Positions 21,218-31,456 of a stretch of 64,000 nucleotides of DNA are shown in pieces. The position numbers were made by a program, and so were the translations under genes. This DNA comes from Hydractinia symbiolongicarpus. Its lineage: Eukaryota; Cnidaria; Hydrozoa; Anthoathecata; Hydractiniidae. The stretch's first letter is position 1; the number at the start of each line of letters is the position of its first letter. The stretch spans positions 14,346,501 through 14,410,500 of the forward strand of contig NC_079882.1 of assembly GCF_029227915.1 (NCBI RefSeq). The letters are read 5' to 3'. The notes below the pieces were generated by a model. That model was not told where the DNA came from, did not search any database, and saw only the letters and a program-made list of their open reading frames with translations.

Positions 21218-23487
21218 TCAGTGTGTTTTTACCAATAGGACTACTGTAAAAGGCCTCGTGTTCGACGGGGCCAACATGGTTCAACTTGTCATAGCCGTCA
21301 AGCCATTCATACGGGAACATGAGCTTTTCGAGTCTACATTCCAGAGACTTGCACCAGCCATCGTAACTCATGCCGGGTGCGAGAAAGGTTTTGATGTCAA
21401 GAAATTTGAACTTTGAAGTGGTGAGAAACATGTAGTCGTTATCTTTCGTTGCCACATTGATCCTCTCATTATCGTCTTTGGCAATTTGCTCGACAAAATA
21501 CCACTTGATCATGTTGATGTCATACTTTCCGCTATTGAAGCCTATCACAGCCACTTGGTTCGCCCACTCGTTTCAAGCTTGTTGGGATTGATTGGAGAGC
21601 ATTTCAAAATCATCAGGCTTGGGGTGTAGTTTTTCGACTTCTTTTACGATGCCTCTGCTCGAGTTGTTCAACAAATTTTCGCACCAACACCTTGGGATAT
21701 TCGTGCATGATGAACGTAGGAGGTTCATTAAGACTATCGTGGATGGCGACACTCATTGGGACATGCTCCGAGATATATGTTAGATCGTCCGTTTGCCGCT
21801 GATTTAAAGGTGCTAGGAGAACTTCAAAGTCAAAGACGATGAAGTGGGGGTATGGGCGAAATTCTTTCTTGAAGAGCCTCTGAACCTTTGGATCGTTCCC
21901 GCATTCCCATGCGGTGACAAGGTTTTAGCCGCGTTTTCGAATGTAGTCCTCCTTGAATTCGGTGAGCTTGAAATTATTCATATCTACGTTGGTCCTATGC
22001 GGTTGACATGGGCATCCATGCCACTTGCAGCCGTGATATTCGTATACTGTCTTGGTTTGAGGTTCATAACCGTCGATCTTGTATGCTTCCTTACTACCCT
22101 CACGTATCACACGCTCTCCTCCATGACCGCAGAGCGCGTGATGTATGTGCTTGCTGGTTTGCTTCGACATTGCTAATATCCATTGACACGCCGCGTAGCT
22201 AAAACCCTTATCAGGGTAAAAGACCTTTTCCGATTTGCTCGGTATGCGCTCGACCTTTTTGCCTTTGGAAATGATTGTCGTCTTGACACCTTTACACTCG
22301 TTCTGTTTGTGCCGCGCGAGGTTTTCAGATCTGGTGAAGATTTGGGTGCAAGCCTGGCATTCCAAGCGCTGAGTCAAAACATCCATCTTCTTGATGTAGA
22401 AGCAATGACCATCCAGCATGCCGAGATCGATTGTGTCCAACCCCTTCTTGTACTGGTTTTGACCATAGACGAACCGCCATGGTGACTTGTCTAAGTTCGT
22501 CTTGGGTTCAAAGACCCTGATGTTGATCTTGAAGTGTTTAGCGATACCCTCCAAGTCCACGAGCTTCGTAGCACGTACCTTTTTCCGCTTAAGCTTAAGG
22601 TTCTCGTAGTACTTGCATGCTAATTTGAGGGCCGGTCTTGTTAGGAACTCTGTTCCCCTTTTTACGTCGGCCCTCTCCCTTACGACCAAGCATCTCCAAA
22701 AGCACAGGCTGTCCGTTGTGCCATCTTCACTGTCCATGGCGTAGATACACTTTTTGTCTCGCAGCCAGTCCGGTAAAGGTCCACATCCAAGTAGGGGCTC
22801 CCTCGTAGAAATGATCTTGACCTGTACATGCTGGAAGACTATCTTACCTTCGTAAGCTCCGGGGGTCTCGATGGTTCTATCAGGTGGTAAGTAGGCCTTG
22901 GTCCAGAACTCCGCATCTTCCAGATCCAGACGCCTCATCTCGCATTCTTCCATAAAGGCTTCGATTTCCGCCATGCTTGAGAGTGACTTGGAGCTCTTGG
23001 TTTTGTGGTAATCGGCTACATCGCCATCACCTTGGTAAATATCACAGCTAAAGCTGTAGACTACCTTGACGCGCATGTCTACGTGGGGGGTGATTTTTCG
23101 CATGATAGCCTCCGTCAGTGGTTGGTTAAAGTTCTTATTGAATCGCCACGTCTTGGTGCGGTTTCCGTCTTCCAAAAATTGGACGTCATTCTCGTCAAAT
23201 ATGTTCTGGATGTCCTCGATTCCCTCTGGATTTGTGGCCTACTTTAATTCCTTCCCGAACATGTGTTTGAGGTCGGCGATTCCCTGGTATTCATCTTCGA
23301 TGGTGATCCGTTGGACCTCATCGTGGAGCGTCGAACTTCTCGAGATTTGCTCCTTCGCTTTGTTATAGTAGTAAGTAACAGTATTCCGCACGCTCCGTAG
23401 TTGATCAGCGAGAGCGTCGCGAATTGCCGCTACCGGTGCTGACACGGTTTCATAGAGTTAACCTATAGCTTTCCGGAACCAACTCAT
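21207..23487 (-). pseudogene. polB: Family B DNA polymerase (lineage II), palm domain missing, element E
   Basis: The start is at 23487 after TATAATAAAT. N-terminal helix with SAPVAAIRDALADQLRSVR, an in-frame stop near 23240, then a long open stretch (23175-21925) holding DGTTDSLCFWRCL, a C2H2-like finger (CQACTQIF...HKQNEC) and the nuclease-fold signature VYEYHGCKWHGCPC. A shift near 21925 leads to exonuclease I (FDFEVLLAP), then exonuclease II (FNSGKYDINMIKWYF) and FPYEWLDGYDKL. It ends at YSSPIGKNTLNGV; palm motifs A, B and C are absent, so it could not polymerise. The lineage differs clearly from that of A and B. Confidence 0.85.
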
Positions 23488-23509
23488 ATTTATTATATAC
23501 AGACTTCGA

Positions 23510-23690
23510 TTTCAATTGGCGCGGTCTTGAGTATGGGACTTCTCTCTACTCATTGCGCATGCGTATTGGGATTATCGGGTTTCGGTATTTATCGGCTTTA
23601 TTTTCGGATGACGTCGGGTTTACCGGTTTTGGGAGGATGGGGGATAGGGTGGGGTTGGAAGTGGTGGAAGCAGGGTTTTTGGGGGTAAAG
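23510..23690. repeat. Putative right terminal region of element E
   Basis: Outside the polymerase start the sequence reads TATGGGACTT...TACTCATTGCGCATGC, then a TCGG/TTCGG-rich tract. A similar block lies outside the DUF4116 gene at 30940-31110 (TATGGGACTTTCCCC, ATTGCGCATGC, TTCGGGATTTCGGGG). The two flank opposite ends of the same element type, which fits terminal inverted repeats; exact ends are not resolved. Confidence 0.45.
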
Positions 23691-23737
23691 GTATCAAAGG
23701 AGCGAATTCCTGGGCATATTCACTCCCTACTACTACT

Positions 23738-23818
23738 GCAAATGTTATCAAGGGAATCGTCTATGGCTATCCATTCTACACTCTTCATGATGATGACCCC
23801 GACAGTAATGATGATTAA
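23738..23818 (+). pseudogene. px C-terminal remnant, element F
   Basis: It encodes ANVIKGIVYGYPFYTL then an Asp-rich end (DDDPDSNDD), matching the last 30 residues of the px gene at 48158. It marks the truncated end of element F, which has lost all polymerase-side genes. Confidence 0.7.
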
Positions 23819-23849
23819 AGGGATGTTGCTCGGATAGGTATTAACGTGA

Positions 23850-23875
23850 GCCACAGGTTCACGTTAACTGCCACA
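23850..23875. terminator. Hairpin ATTAACGTGA/TTCACGTTAA between px and integrase, element F
   Basis: It is the same convergent-end hairpin as at 19394-19420, in reverse orientation. Confidence 0.55.
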
Positions 23876-23963
23876 AAAATTACGCTCACAAGTATCAACT
23901 GAGCAAGTCCCCCGCTTCGGGGAACTTGATGAAATGGTCCTTGGACTCGAGAAATTTACCACT

Positions 23964-24945
23964 CTTTAACATGTTCCGGAGGTACTTCAACATGCTCTGG
24001 TACTAGCATCAACTCCTCTGACACAAAGCTTCGATTGGGCCCATCAACCAAATAGTACAGGAGACAGTTACCAGTCACAATACGATCGAGTCTATACGTC
24101 TTTTTGCTCCACCAAGCGTCCGTAGCGCGTCCTTTTTGATCCCCATGTTCTTCGCCTGGCCTGACCATCATCGGGTAAAGGCTTTTCTTCAGGGTGCTGC
24201 TCCTCTTTCGTAAGTGGGACATCATTGAGCTTGATCGCTTTGGAAGGCTTCATGCCGATCATAGCTGTTTTGGTATTATTCAAACTTTTCACGATAGCGT
24301 ACAAGTGTTTAACCCACGTTGTACTCTATTCGTCGGAGGCAAGCTCTTGCGCATCTTGAGGTTTGAAGAGCCTCTCGGCGAGCACCTTGTTATACGATTC
24401 GACGAACGCCGTGAAGGTGTGGTGGTATTTGGTAGTTGCACGCTTGACCTCGACGCCTTTATTTTCTAGCAGCTTGCTCACGTCTGACTTGAAGCCTGAA
24501 CCATTATCGCACTGAAATATACTCGGATAAGGCAGAGGTCCGGCCTTATATATGTCCTTGAGCATGTCTGCAACCTCGCTGGCCTTTTTCGTACGCAAAG
24601 GCCTCGCTACTTTGTACTTCAAAGCCACGCTGATGCCAGTGAGAATGAACTTGTAGATGTTTTCATAAAGTTTGTCATGCGGCATGTAAAGCAAATATAA
24701 CTGGTGCATTTCGTTGGGCTTTGTGAAGGTGAAATGTGTGGGTAATTGATGCTCTTGGGCCCACGAATATGGCGGAGCCATAAGAGCTGGCGGGTCAGCC
24801 AATGCGTAACACACTTCTTAGAGAGACCACTCTGCCCGGAGAGTAATTTGATCGCTTTCCATCCGGTCCGGAGATGTTCTGGAGAGTAGTAAATTTGACT
24901 TAGCTTTTCAGCTTCTTCAGCCGTAACGACATGTGCTTTTGACAT
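23964..24945 (-). pseudogene. DDE integrase, first catalytic Asp lost, element F
   Basis: It starts MSKAHVVTAEEAEKLSQIYY at 24945, within the start hairpin. Two frames cover the N-terminal region and core, with a shift near 24740. The first catalytic position reads HQLYLLYMP, where B has HQFDLLSMP, so Asp is replaced by Tyr. The second Asp (FQCDNGSGF) and the Glu (AFVESYNK) are present. The C-terminal WWSKKTYRLDRI/LVDG module is in another frame (24225-23956) after a stop near 24326. It is inactive on these grounds. Confidence 0.85.
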
Positions 24946-24978
24946 TTATTAGATGTCAAAAACGTTCTTTACATATAC

Positions 24979-25349
24979 TTCTACGCTGCAAAACCTGAAA
25001 GTGCTAGCGAACCCACGATGAATGTCAGTTCGCCGTCCTGCTGTTGCTTGAAAGGTACATAATAGTCCGAGAGCTTTGGAGCTCAATCGTCTCAATCGTC
25101 GTGATGTAATAGTCTCGCATGCCTTCGTCGAGCTCTTTAAGACTCTCGCCAGCTTGACGCTTAAGCTCTCGCTGCTTGTTATACCAATCTATTTTCGCTT
25201 TTCTGTTTAAGCTGCTTGTAATTGTTCAATAGCTGTGTAATGCCGCTTCCTCTCTTCTTCACCATGCCCCGAGAGCTTGGAGAATATGAAGTTACTTCTC
25301 CAGAATGTTAATCAAGGCCCCTCCTGCCATTACTGCCAAGGTAGCCATT
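24979..25349 (-). pseudogene. Small conserved membrane protein, broken, element F
   Basis: It starts MATLAVMAGGALIN at 25349. The middle is scrambled by shifts near 25300 and 25210; KIDWYNKQRELKRQAGESLKELDEGMRDYYITTIE is then readable, followed by another shift near 25085. It lies between capsid and integrase remnants in the standard order. Confidence 0.7.
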
Positions 25350-25368
25350 GTTTTTTTAAATTTCTACG

Positions 25369-25912
25369 CTATGGAACCGGCCGCCCAGAATGTTGCGCGT
25401 CTTGCAACAAGTACACGTAACAGCGTATATCCCCAGTTCCAGCAGCTTTCTTGGTCATATGCAAGTTGATGCCATCACTAAGCCTTTGCAAGGGTCTGCC
25501 AGAACCACGGAGACTGTGATCTGGACTACTGCGGAAGTCAATGAACAGCGCGTATCTTTTATTAAAGAACTGCCCAATGGTCATTTTGCTATTCACATCC
25601 CCGAAAAGTTCAAAGACATCGCGTGCGAATAAAGTTCGTTAGGCTCACCTTCCACCGTAATCGCGATTTCCTCGATCTTAGGGTTGTAGAAGACCTCATT
25701 AGCGCCAGCATAAGGTTTCACTTCCCCCGGATCTACAAATAGTAGCAAGACACCCTTCAAAGACTTGGCAGGAGTATCGATCTGGAGATTATAGCTGGTA
25801 TCAGCCTTTTTCATCGTTATAACATTGCTGTGGAGTACACGCTCATAAGGCAGGGCAAGCCTCGAGTATCGTGACATCATAGCACTCGCGAGGCCCTTGT
25901 TTGCCATACATA
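25369..25912 (-). pseudogene. mcp: Major capsid protein with large internal deletion, element F
   Basis: The start region keeps only ATGTATGGC (as in the E copy) and joins directly to the NKGLASAMMSRYSRLALPYERV block, so about 240 codons are deleted. From there it follows the capsid sequence (TPAKSLKGVLLLFVDPG, NEVFYNPKIEE, SPDHSLRGSGRPLQRLSDG) with a shift near 25600, and ends near AGTGDIRCYVYLLQDAQ. It is non-functional. Confidence 0.8.
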
Positions 25913-25919
25913 AACGTGA

Positions 25920-26912
25920 TTAATGGTAACTTCAAACGTGAAGGGGAAAAGCTTTTCTCAGAGATATAAGGCTTACGAAGGAGAATGGGACCGGGTTCCT
26001 AACATCAAGTACACTAAGACAAAATCCCCTTACGGCTAAAGATATTCGAGATATGGGCTTCGGTAGCTATGTCACTACGCCCAACAAAATGGAAGCGGTC
26101 CGGAAACTCGCGCTAGGGGTTGATGTTATTGTTAATGAGGAGGACCCTGGCAAGATCATTCCGATGAAAACTATAGATGCTATAAGGAGATTTGCACACG
26201 ATGTGGGAACCATTACGGATACTTCATTCTCCGGAAAATTCACCGAACGCGAATTAAAGGGATATGATCTAGAACTTTAAACCTACCAGAGTAACATTAA
26301 AAGCTTAAAACATAAGATAACTTCATATGACATAAAGATTAAGGATGCGGAACATCAAGGCAGATGTCGACGCTGCAGAAAAAATAAAAAAGCTAAAGAA
26401 AGGTATTAAGGGGACGAAGGATAAAAGAGATGCCTTGCAGGAAAAGGTAAAAGAGCTCAAGCGTGATATTTACAGTCAGCTGAGACACATCAAGGATACT
26501 CTATTGAAAATCTCCGAGGATAAAACATCCCTGATTAAAAAGCTCAAGATTCTCGTCAAGGAGCAAGGTCTTACTATAGCTAGTATTGTCTCTGTTATAG
26601 GTCTACTGGTTTCCACCATTGTACTTGCCGTTACAGGAGGAAGTCCAACGGCAGGGGGAAGTGCAGCGGCAAGCGGAAAGGGATTTGTGGAGAAACAACT
26701 TGAAAGACTCGGAGAATTCTTGAAGTATCTAGCAGGCAAAGCAGGTGCAGCCCTTCCAGGAATTATCGACAGCGTGGTGTCGTTCTTTCTTCAGAGTAGT
26801 GGCAAGAGTTGTCGAGTTCGCAACTCAGCATCTATACCTGGCTGCTGCTGGTGTTGTGGGTATTGTTGTAGCTTATATGGGGAACAAGAGGAGTAAGGGT
26901 GGAAAGAATTGA
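25920..26912 (+). pseudogene. Coiled-coil/glycine-rich protein, broken, element F
   Basis: It is divergent from the capsid remnant, as in B. The N-terminus is truncated (NGNFKREGEKLF near 25925). Then come GFGSYVTTPNKMEAV, ERELKGYDLEL with a stop at 26280, coiled coil, LTIASIVSVIGLLVSTIVLAV and the Gly/Ala linker, then LGEFLKYLAGKAGAALPGIIDSVVSFF. After a shift near 26790 the hydrophobic C-terminus ends at 26912. It helps show what the E gene looked like before LINE insertion (KQLERLGEFLKY). Confidence 0.7.
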
Positions 26913-26918
26913 TGAGAG

Positions 26919-26944
26919 TCTAGTATGTTGATCAACATATTAGA
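26919..26944. terminator. Convergent-end hairpin, element F
   Basis: TCTAGTATGTTG/CAACATATTAGA, a 12-bp stem with one G-T type change, between two convergent genes. See 8326-8351. Confidence 0.65.
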
Positions 26945-26945
26945 C

Positions 26946-27744
26946 CTATTTCTTCATCCAGATCAAAGTGAGGATTAGTCCTACTCCCAACGTAATAACG
27001 GTAGCCTTGGTATTCTCATGCTGAGTTGCATCGACTCCTGGCGCACCCTTCTCTACAATTTCTTCCCTTGGTGCTTGAAGTTTGGAACTCTGCGGAACTG
27101 TAGAATGATATAGCTTGCCAGCGGTAATCTGCAGGTTAACACCAATCGAGAAGTACTCCTTGCTGATGAGTATCTTGTTCTTAAAAGTCACGACATTTCA
27201 TATATGAAGACTCATGTCGGAAGGGATCATGTATACCCCATGAGCAACGCTGAAATCAACTTTGGATCTCGCGTACTTGAGCACATTTTGACATTGCCTT
27301 ATTTCCTCATCCGGGTCACTAGGTCAAAGGATCAGCTCTTCAAAGGTCTTCAAGTAGAGGCGCTGCAAATCGATCGAACTATCTTGGTTACCGATGATGT
27401 TGGACCTAGTATTAGCTTGACTATGAAGTATGAGGTAAGCGTAAATTCTTACGTTTTGGGAAAGCTTTTCCATACCTATATGAGTGAGACCTTGAAAGGT
27501 CTCGAGAATCCATCGACTCCATGAATCTTTATCGAAATAGCTAGAGCCGCAGTCGGGATAGTCCTCGCGAATAGCTTGCCAATTCGTAGTCGACGAAGAT
27601 GTTGGGGAATTTCACCTTGAATGAGGACCCCTTCGCATCAATCACGATGTCTTGCATTGAGAGATAATCACCCTTGAGTCTCTCGAAATAGCGCCCATGT
27701 GTAGGAACATACTTTGCCTTTGGGTTATACGAGTAAATACTCAT
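26946..27744 (-). pseudogene. Virion-like protein with C-terminal anchor, broken, element F
   Basis: It starts MSIYSYNPKAKYVPTHGRYF at 27744, like MIIYSYNHKAKY in B. It continues with KFPNIFVDYEL, then is interrupted. A fragment with MYMIPSDMSLHI-type sequence is near 27190-27230, and the C-terminal part with the anchor VITLGVGLILTLIWMKK runs to 26946. Large parts between 27300 and 27540 are missing. It is divergent from the penton-like gene at 27763. Confidence 0.65.
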
Positions 27745-27762
27745 CTTTTCTTCTTAGAACAA

Positions 27763-28425
27763 ATGAGACAACTCTACGTCACGGATATAGAGAACCCTAC
27801 GATACTTGAGGACTACCTAGGGCAGGACACGAGAATCGCTCTGAAGTCGATCAGCATTCGACCTACGTTGTTGAATATCTACAGTAACAACGAGTTTACC
27901 ATCCGCAAGGTAGGGTCCGATCAGACGGTTACTCGAATTGAGATCATGAATGGTTTGTACAAAATAGAGGATTTGGCAGCCATTGTCAACGAGCGAGCGG
28001 AGGGAAAGATCAAGATTTTCGTGTTGAATAACGGACTCTGCAGACTCCGTGTCAATGACGGGTACACGGTGGTGATTCATCGACAACTGCAAGAGCTCTT
28101 GGGTCTACCCTACGATCCCAGTAAAAAATACTATATAAAGGGTGAATACGATTCATTCTACAAGACTGACGCATACCAGCGGCTGAGACTTGTTTGCCCC
28201 CAGTTAGATGAAGATGACTGCCTACTTAACGGAAAAAATCCAAGATACTAGCCATACCAAAGAGCCAAACGCTTGGGGGATACTTTGACGTGGAGTTTTG
28301 ATAACCCGGTATACCTTCCCTTGAAGGGCTCGACCGATCGTCTCGAGTTTATGCTGACAGACGAGTATCACCACAATAGGAATGTTTCGTTCGTAGGAAT
28401 TACTATGCATTTGCTCATAGAATAA
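27763..28425 (+). pseudogene. Penton-like structural protein, single frameshift, element F
   Basis: ATG 27763 follows AACAA. It opens MRQLYVTDIENPTILEDYLGQ and is closely similar to the B copy: LNIYSNNEFTIRKVGSDQTVTRI, GLYKIEDLAAIVNE, NGLCRLRVNDGYTVVIH, LPYDPSKKYY, LRLVCPQLDEDDCLLNG. A frameshift near 28240 precedes LTWSFDNPVYLPLKGSTDRLEFML and the end HLLIE. The stop TAA directly abuts the ATG of the next gene. Minor-capsid role is inferred from context. Confidence 0.65.
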
Positions 28426-29095
28426 ATGACGGATATTACAAAGCTTTACCCGAGCTTGCCTTCTGCACCTCCGGAGGGTACGCATGAGGATACTTCGCAA
28501 GTCTACAGTCTCGGCAAAATTGAAGTAGTGGAACAATATCTGCGAGCTGAGATTAAAGAGCGTAACAAGCTCGCCAAAAAGTTCAAGATGCATGGTACGT
28601 GGGTGCGCTTTTGCGACCACGGGTTACTAGCGGAAAGTGTGATAACTTCCGGCGTTGGTACTGGTAGCATGCTATCTGGGATAGGTGTACCATTAGCCGT
28701 GGCTATGGGTGGAATTACAATTGCGGTAAGGTTGGGACAAGCGGGTCTACGGAACGCTGGGAAGAGGCTGGATGTCAAGAGTAAGAAGCATTAGAGCATC
28801 AGACTACTGGCGGAGACCAAGTTGAACTCTATCGTTGACTTGATAAGCAGAGCTGTGGAGAATGGTGTGATAAGCGACAACGAGTTCAGCCTAATTATGC
28901 AGGAAAAACAAAAATATATGGCGTTGAAGGAGCAAGCACGACAACGAACGCGCAGAATCGTGGACTCGATCAATGAACGGGAGCGACAGCAGCTTGTCGC
29001 GCAAGGTCGAGAGGAGGCCAAGATGAACTGCTCAAAAAACTTCAATCTGCGCAGTATGTCAGCGGAACTTAGAGGAACCACCTGCTTATTCATAA
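28426..29095 (+). pseudogene. Membrane plus coiled-coil virion-like protein, one stop, element F
   Basis: It begins MTDITKLYPSLPSAPPEG and runs 122 codons to TAG at 28792-28794, where B has a Glu codon. The same frame then continues (IRLLAETKLNSIVDLISRAVENGVISDNEF, coiled coil EKQKYMALKEQARQRTRRIVDSIN) to near 29030, where a shift spoils the conserved LQSAQYVSA end. The middle has a Gly-rich membrane segment (GVGTGSMLSGIGVPLAVAMGG). Confidence 0.7.
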
Positions 29096-29121
29096 TCTAG
29101 TGTGTTGAACAACATACTAGA
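29096..29121. terminator. Convergent-end hairpin, element F
   Basis: TCTAGTGTGTTG/CAACATACTAGA between the membrane/coiled-coil gene (+) and the SAP-like gene (-). Confidence 0.65.
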
Positions 29122-29125
29122 TCTC

Positions 29126-29404
29126 TTACTCGATGTCGAGTACTTCTCCAGTATCTCGATCGATCACCAACTCAGCATCATGTGCAACACGTCGCTGCTT
29201 TTCGGAGAGCTGTCTCAAGTATTGCTCGAGATTTTTCTGCCAAGCGATCGTGACGCAAGGTTCGCAATAGGGACCGTCTGTTTGTGTCGAAGCGTCCTTG
29301 TACTTGGCCTTACGGATCGCTTCGAGTAGGTTGGCCTTATTCATAGTTGAGTAGTTGCGGACCTTTAGTACTTTTGCTTCTTTTTTCAGTTCATTAACGT
29401 TCAT
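29126..29404 (-). CDS. SAP-like small protein, intact, element F
   Basis: ATG 29404 follows AATAATAAAC. It is 92 aa: a SAP-like helix pair (ELKKEAKVLKV, STMNKANLLEAIRK), the invariant KYKDASTQTDGPYCEPC, and a helical basic end with DRDTGEVLD. The frame is unbroken. I chose this start over the longer upstream frame because it aligns with 8053 and 39330. Confidence 0.65.
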   Translation of the reverse strand: MNVNELKKEAKVLKVRNYSTMNKANLLEAIRKAKYKDASTQTDGPYCEPCVTIAWQKNLEQYLRQLSEKQRRVAHDAELVIDRDTGEVLDIE

Positions 29405-29417
29405 GTTTATTATTTTG

Positions 29418-29443
29418 GTATGCTGGATCAACAACATACCAAA
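29418..29443. terminator. Hairpin GGTATGCTG/CAACATACC between same-strand genes, element F
   Basis: It is the counterpart of the hairpin at 8021-8043, placed after the LSDxIPxNKGKD-family gene. Confidence 0.5.
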
Positions 29444-29459
29444 GGCCTCGACAAGCCAC

Positions 29460-30071
29460 TTACAATACAGTGAAGTTCTCATCATCATCAGAGTCACTAA
29501 AGTAGCAAGTGCCGTATCCTTCAACCTCGTTATATTTGCACTCTTCCAGATGGGTGTGTGCGTAGCAGTTGCGCACTTGCCTGCAGATACTCGCCAGGTT
29601 GATGGTAGCCTTACACTCGCAGCTTTTTTTTAGTGGTATCTTCCCATGGAATTTTGTTCTGACTTTACCATCCCACATCTTGAGCTTGGTGTTGAGATAT
29701 CGCTCTTTTTTCACACTGGCATTGGTGAAGCAAATCCCTCCCATGGATTCCAACCTATCCAAGATGTCTTCGTATTTAGCCAACCACTCGGGATAGCTGG
29801 CCAGATCAAACGACATAGTAAACGCGGAGACTCTTTCGTTGTATTGATAGACACCCTTGGAGCGAATATTTTCAGGGGTCAGTATCAGTAACGGTCCTAG
29901 GTTGCCGTCTTGGTTGTGATACCCAATCACGAAGCTTTCATCCTTACCCTTGTTTGCTGGGATAGAGTCGCTCAGTACGAGGTTTTCAATGTTCACTTCT
30001 TCGATTTTTAGTGGTTTCGAATTGGTGTAAAAGTCTTCAGATTTTACAGTTTTATCTACGAATTTCAACAT
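29460..30071 (-). CDS. Conserved Maverick protein (LSDxIPxNKGKD family), intact, element F
   Basis: It is 203 aa, with ATG at 30071 after AATAAAAGG. Conserved blocks are FYTNSKPLKIEEVNIENLVL, SDSIPANKGKDESFVIGY, PLLILTP, TMSFDLASYPEWLAKYE, CFTNASVKKERY, KVRTKFHGKIPLKKSCEC, CKY and the acidic end SDSDDDENF. I know this family from Maverick-type elements without a firm function. Replacement of this gene by an OB-like one in B, together with the polymerase, suggests single-stranded DNA binding; that is inference. It is one of the best preserved genes of F. Confidence 0.6.
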   Translation of the reverse strand: MLKFVDKTVKSEDFYTNSKPLKIEEVNIENLVLSDSIPANKGKDESFVIGYHNQDGNLGPLLILTPENIRSKGVYQYNERVSAFTMSFDLASYPEWLAKYEDILDRLESMGGICFTNASVKKERYLNTKLKMWDGKVRTKFHGKIPLKKSCECKATINLASICRQVRNCYAHTHLEECKYNEVEGYGTCYFSDSDDDENFTVL

Positions 30072-30080
30072 CCTTTTATT

Positions 30081-30254
30081 TGTGAAGAGAAAGCCTAAAC
30101 TAGCATCACATGGACAGCTACCGCCATTATACGTTATGTACTCATGCCAGCAGTACCAGCAGAGCAGCTTAGCTTTTATGAAAAACCTCCGTCAGCAGGA
30201 GTATCTGTCGTAGGTGTTGAGTATCTTTTCACACTCATCGCATTGTTCCTTCAT
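30081..30254 (-). pseudogene. Small zinc-ribbon-like protein, one stop, element F
   Basis: It begins MKEQCDECEKILNTYDRYSC, then TGA where E has Gly, then RRFFIKAKLLCWYCWH and a further CPC pair. The reading frame runs on without a stop into ATG 30071 of the next gene, so the two would be fused in frame here but for the TGA. Confidence 0.55.
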
Positions 30255-30257
30255 CGT

Positions 30258-30938
30258 TTATTTACTCCACAAGAGCTTGAGGTCTGCCTTTTCATCTTTC
30301 GAGAAGCACCAGTCTATAGCTCTGTCGGGATGACAGGCCACCGGTACCAACTCCTTGTTAATCCTGTACGTCACCGCTTTCCGCTGACGATATGACTCGA
30401 ATAGCGAGGGATCATATTGAACCACCCTGGTACACATTCCTTGGGTAACAAACCAATCCGGAACATATTCGAACAACCTTGGTCTCTTTTCAACCGCCTT
30501 GGTACACATGTTACGCGTATTGAAATGATTCGGAACAACCTTGAGCACCAGGGGCTACTTCATAACAACCATCCGGCACATCTCCTGCGTCATTAGATGT
30601 GCCGAAACAACCTTGAGCAGCCAGGAATCTTCTTCAGCTTCCCTGTTACACATTTCTTGCGTCTTGAAATGATCTGGAAAATCCTCGAGCATATCCGGCA
30701 CCTCTTGAACCGCTTTTGTACACATTTCCTGCGTCTTTATATGGTCCAGAACATCTTCGAACGTCCATGGGTTCTGCTGAACCGCCATGGCACACATTTC
30801 CTCTGTCTTGAAATGATTTGGAACATATTTGAGCATACAGGAATCTTCTTCAACAACCCTGGTACACATTTCCTGGGTCATGAAATACTCTGGAATACTA
30901 GGGAACGACTCCATTTTATATTTAGAATAGACCTCCAA
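30258..30938 (-). pseudogene. DUF4116-like repeat protein with HPDR tail, element F
   Basis: Two open frames (30938-30555 and 30548-30258) are separated by a stop near 30556. Repeat units pair HFKTQEMC with VQxxPxxLExV about eight times. The tail reads ELVPVACHPDRAIDWCFSKDEK...LLW, matching the tails at 7080-7202 and 38760-38881. It is the last gene before the element end. Confidence 0.7.
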
Positions 30939-31120
30939 CCATTGAATATGGGACTTTCCCCTACTTAATTGCGCATGCTCGAAATTTTGTTGATGTCAGC
31001 ATTATTCCCGCTAGTCGCTATTGCGCATGCTCGAGATTTTATCAGAATCGGATTTGTTTTTGGATTTGTCGGAATTGGGATTTCGGATTTCGGGATTTCG
31101 GGGAATTTCCCTTGTCGTCC
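30939..31120. repeat. Putative terminal region of element F
   Basis: It contains TATGGGACTTTCCCC, two copies of (C/A)TTGCGCATGCTCGA (about 30972 and 31020), and a TTCGG-rich tract. It resembles the outer end of E at 23510-23690. It abuts the truncated integrase of fragment G near 31125. Confidence 0.45.
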
Positions 31121-31124
31121 GTCG

Positions 31125-31426
31125 ACTACGCTAGAACATACATTTTACTATCTCTTCATGGGGCATGTACAAAAGATCAAATTGGTGCATCTCATTCGGT
31201 TTTGTAACGGTAAAATGGGGGTAGTCTATACGCTTCGGACCCTTGATGTGTCTCAACCACAAGAGCTGTCTGGATAGCCAATGAGTAACCTCCTTTTTGG
31301 ATAGGCCAGCTTCTGCAGCGAGTAATCTAATAGCCTTGCGTCCGTCCACAGATGTTCTGGCATATAGTAAATCTGGCCTAATTTTTCCGCCTCCTCATCG
31401 GTACCAATATGTGATGCTTTTGACAT
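31125..31426 (-). pseudogene. DDE integrase N-terminal fragment, element G
   Basis: ATG 31426 follows TATAATAAAGAC. The N-terminal region (EEAEKLGQIYYMPEHLWT, then LSKKEVTHWLSRQLLWLRHI after a shift near 31340) leads to NEMHQFDLLYMPHEE, which keeps the first catalytic Asp. It then ends abruptly at the F terminal region, so most of the catalytic core is gone. Confidence 0.75.
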
Positions 31427-31456
31427 GTCTTTATTATACATGTTAATAACGCGTTA

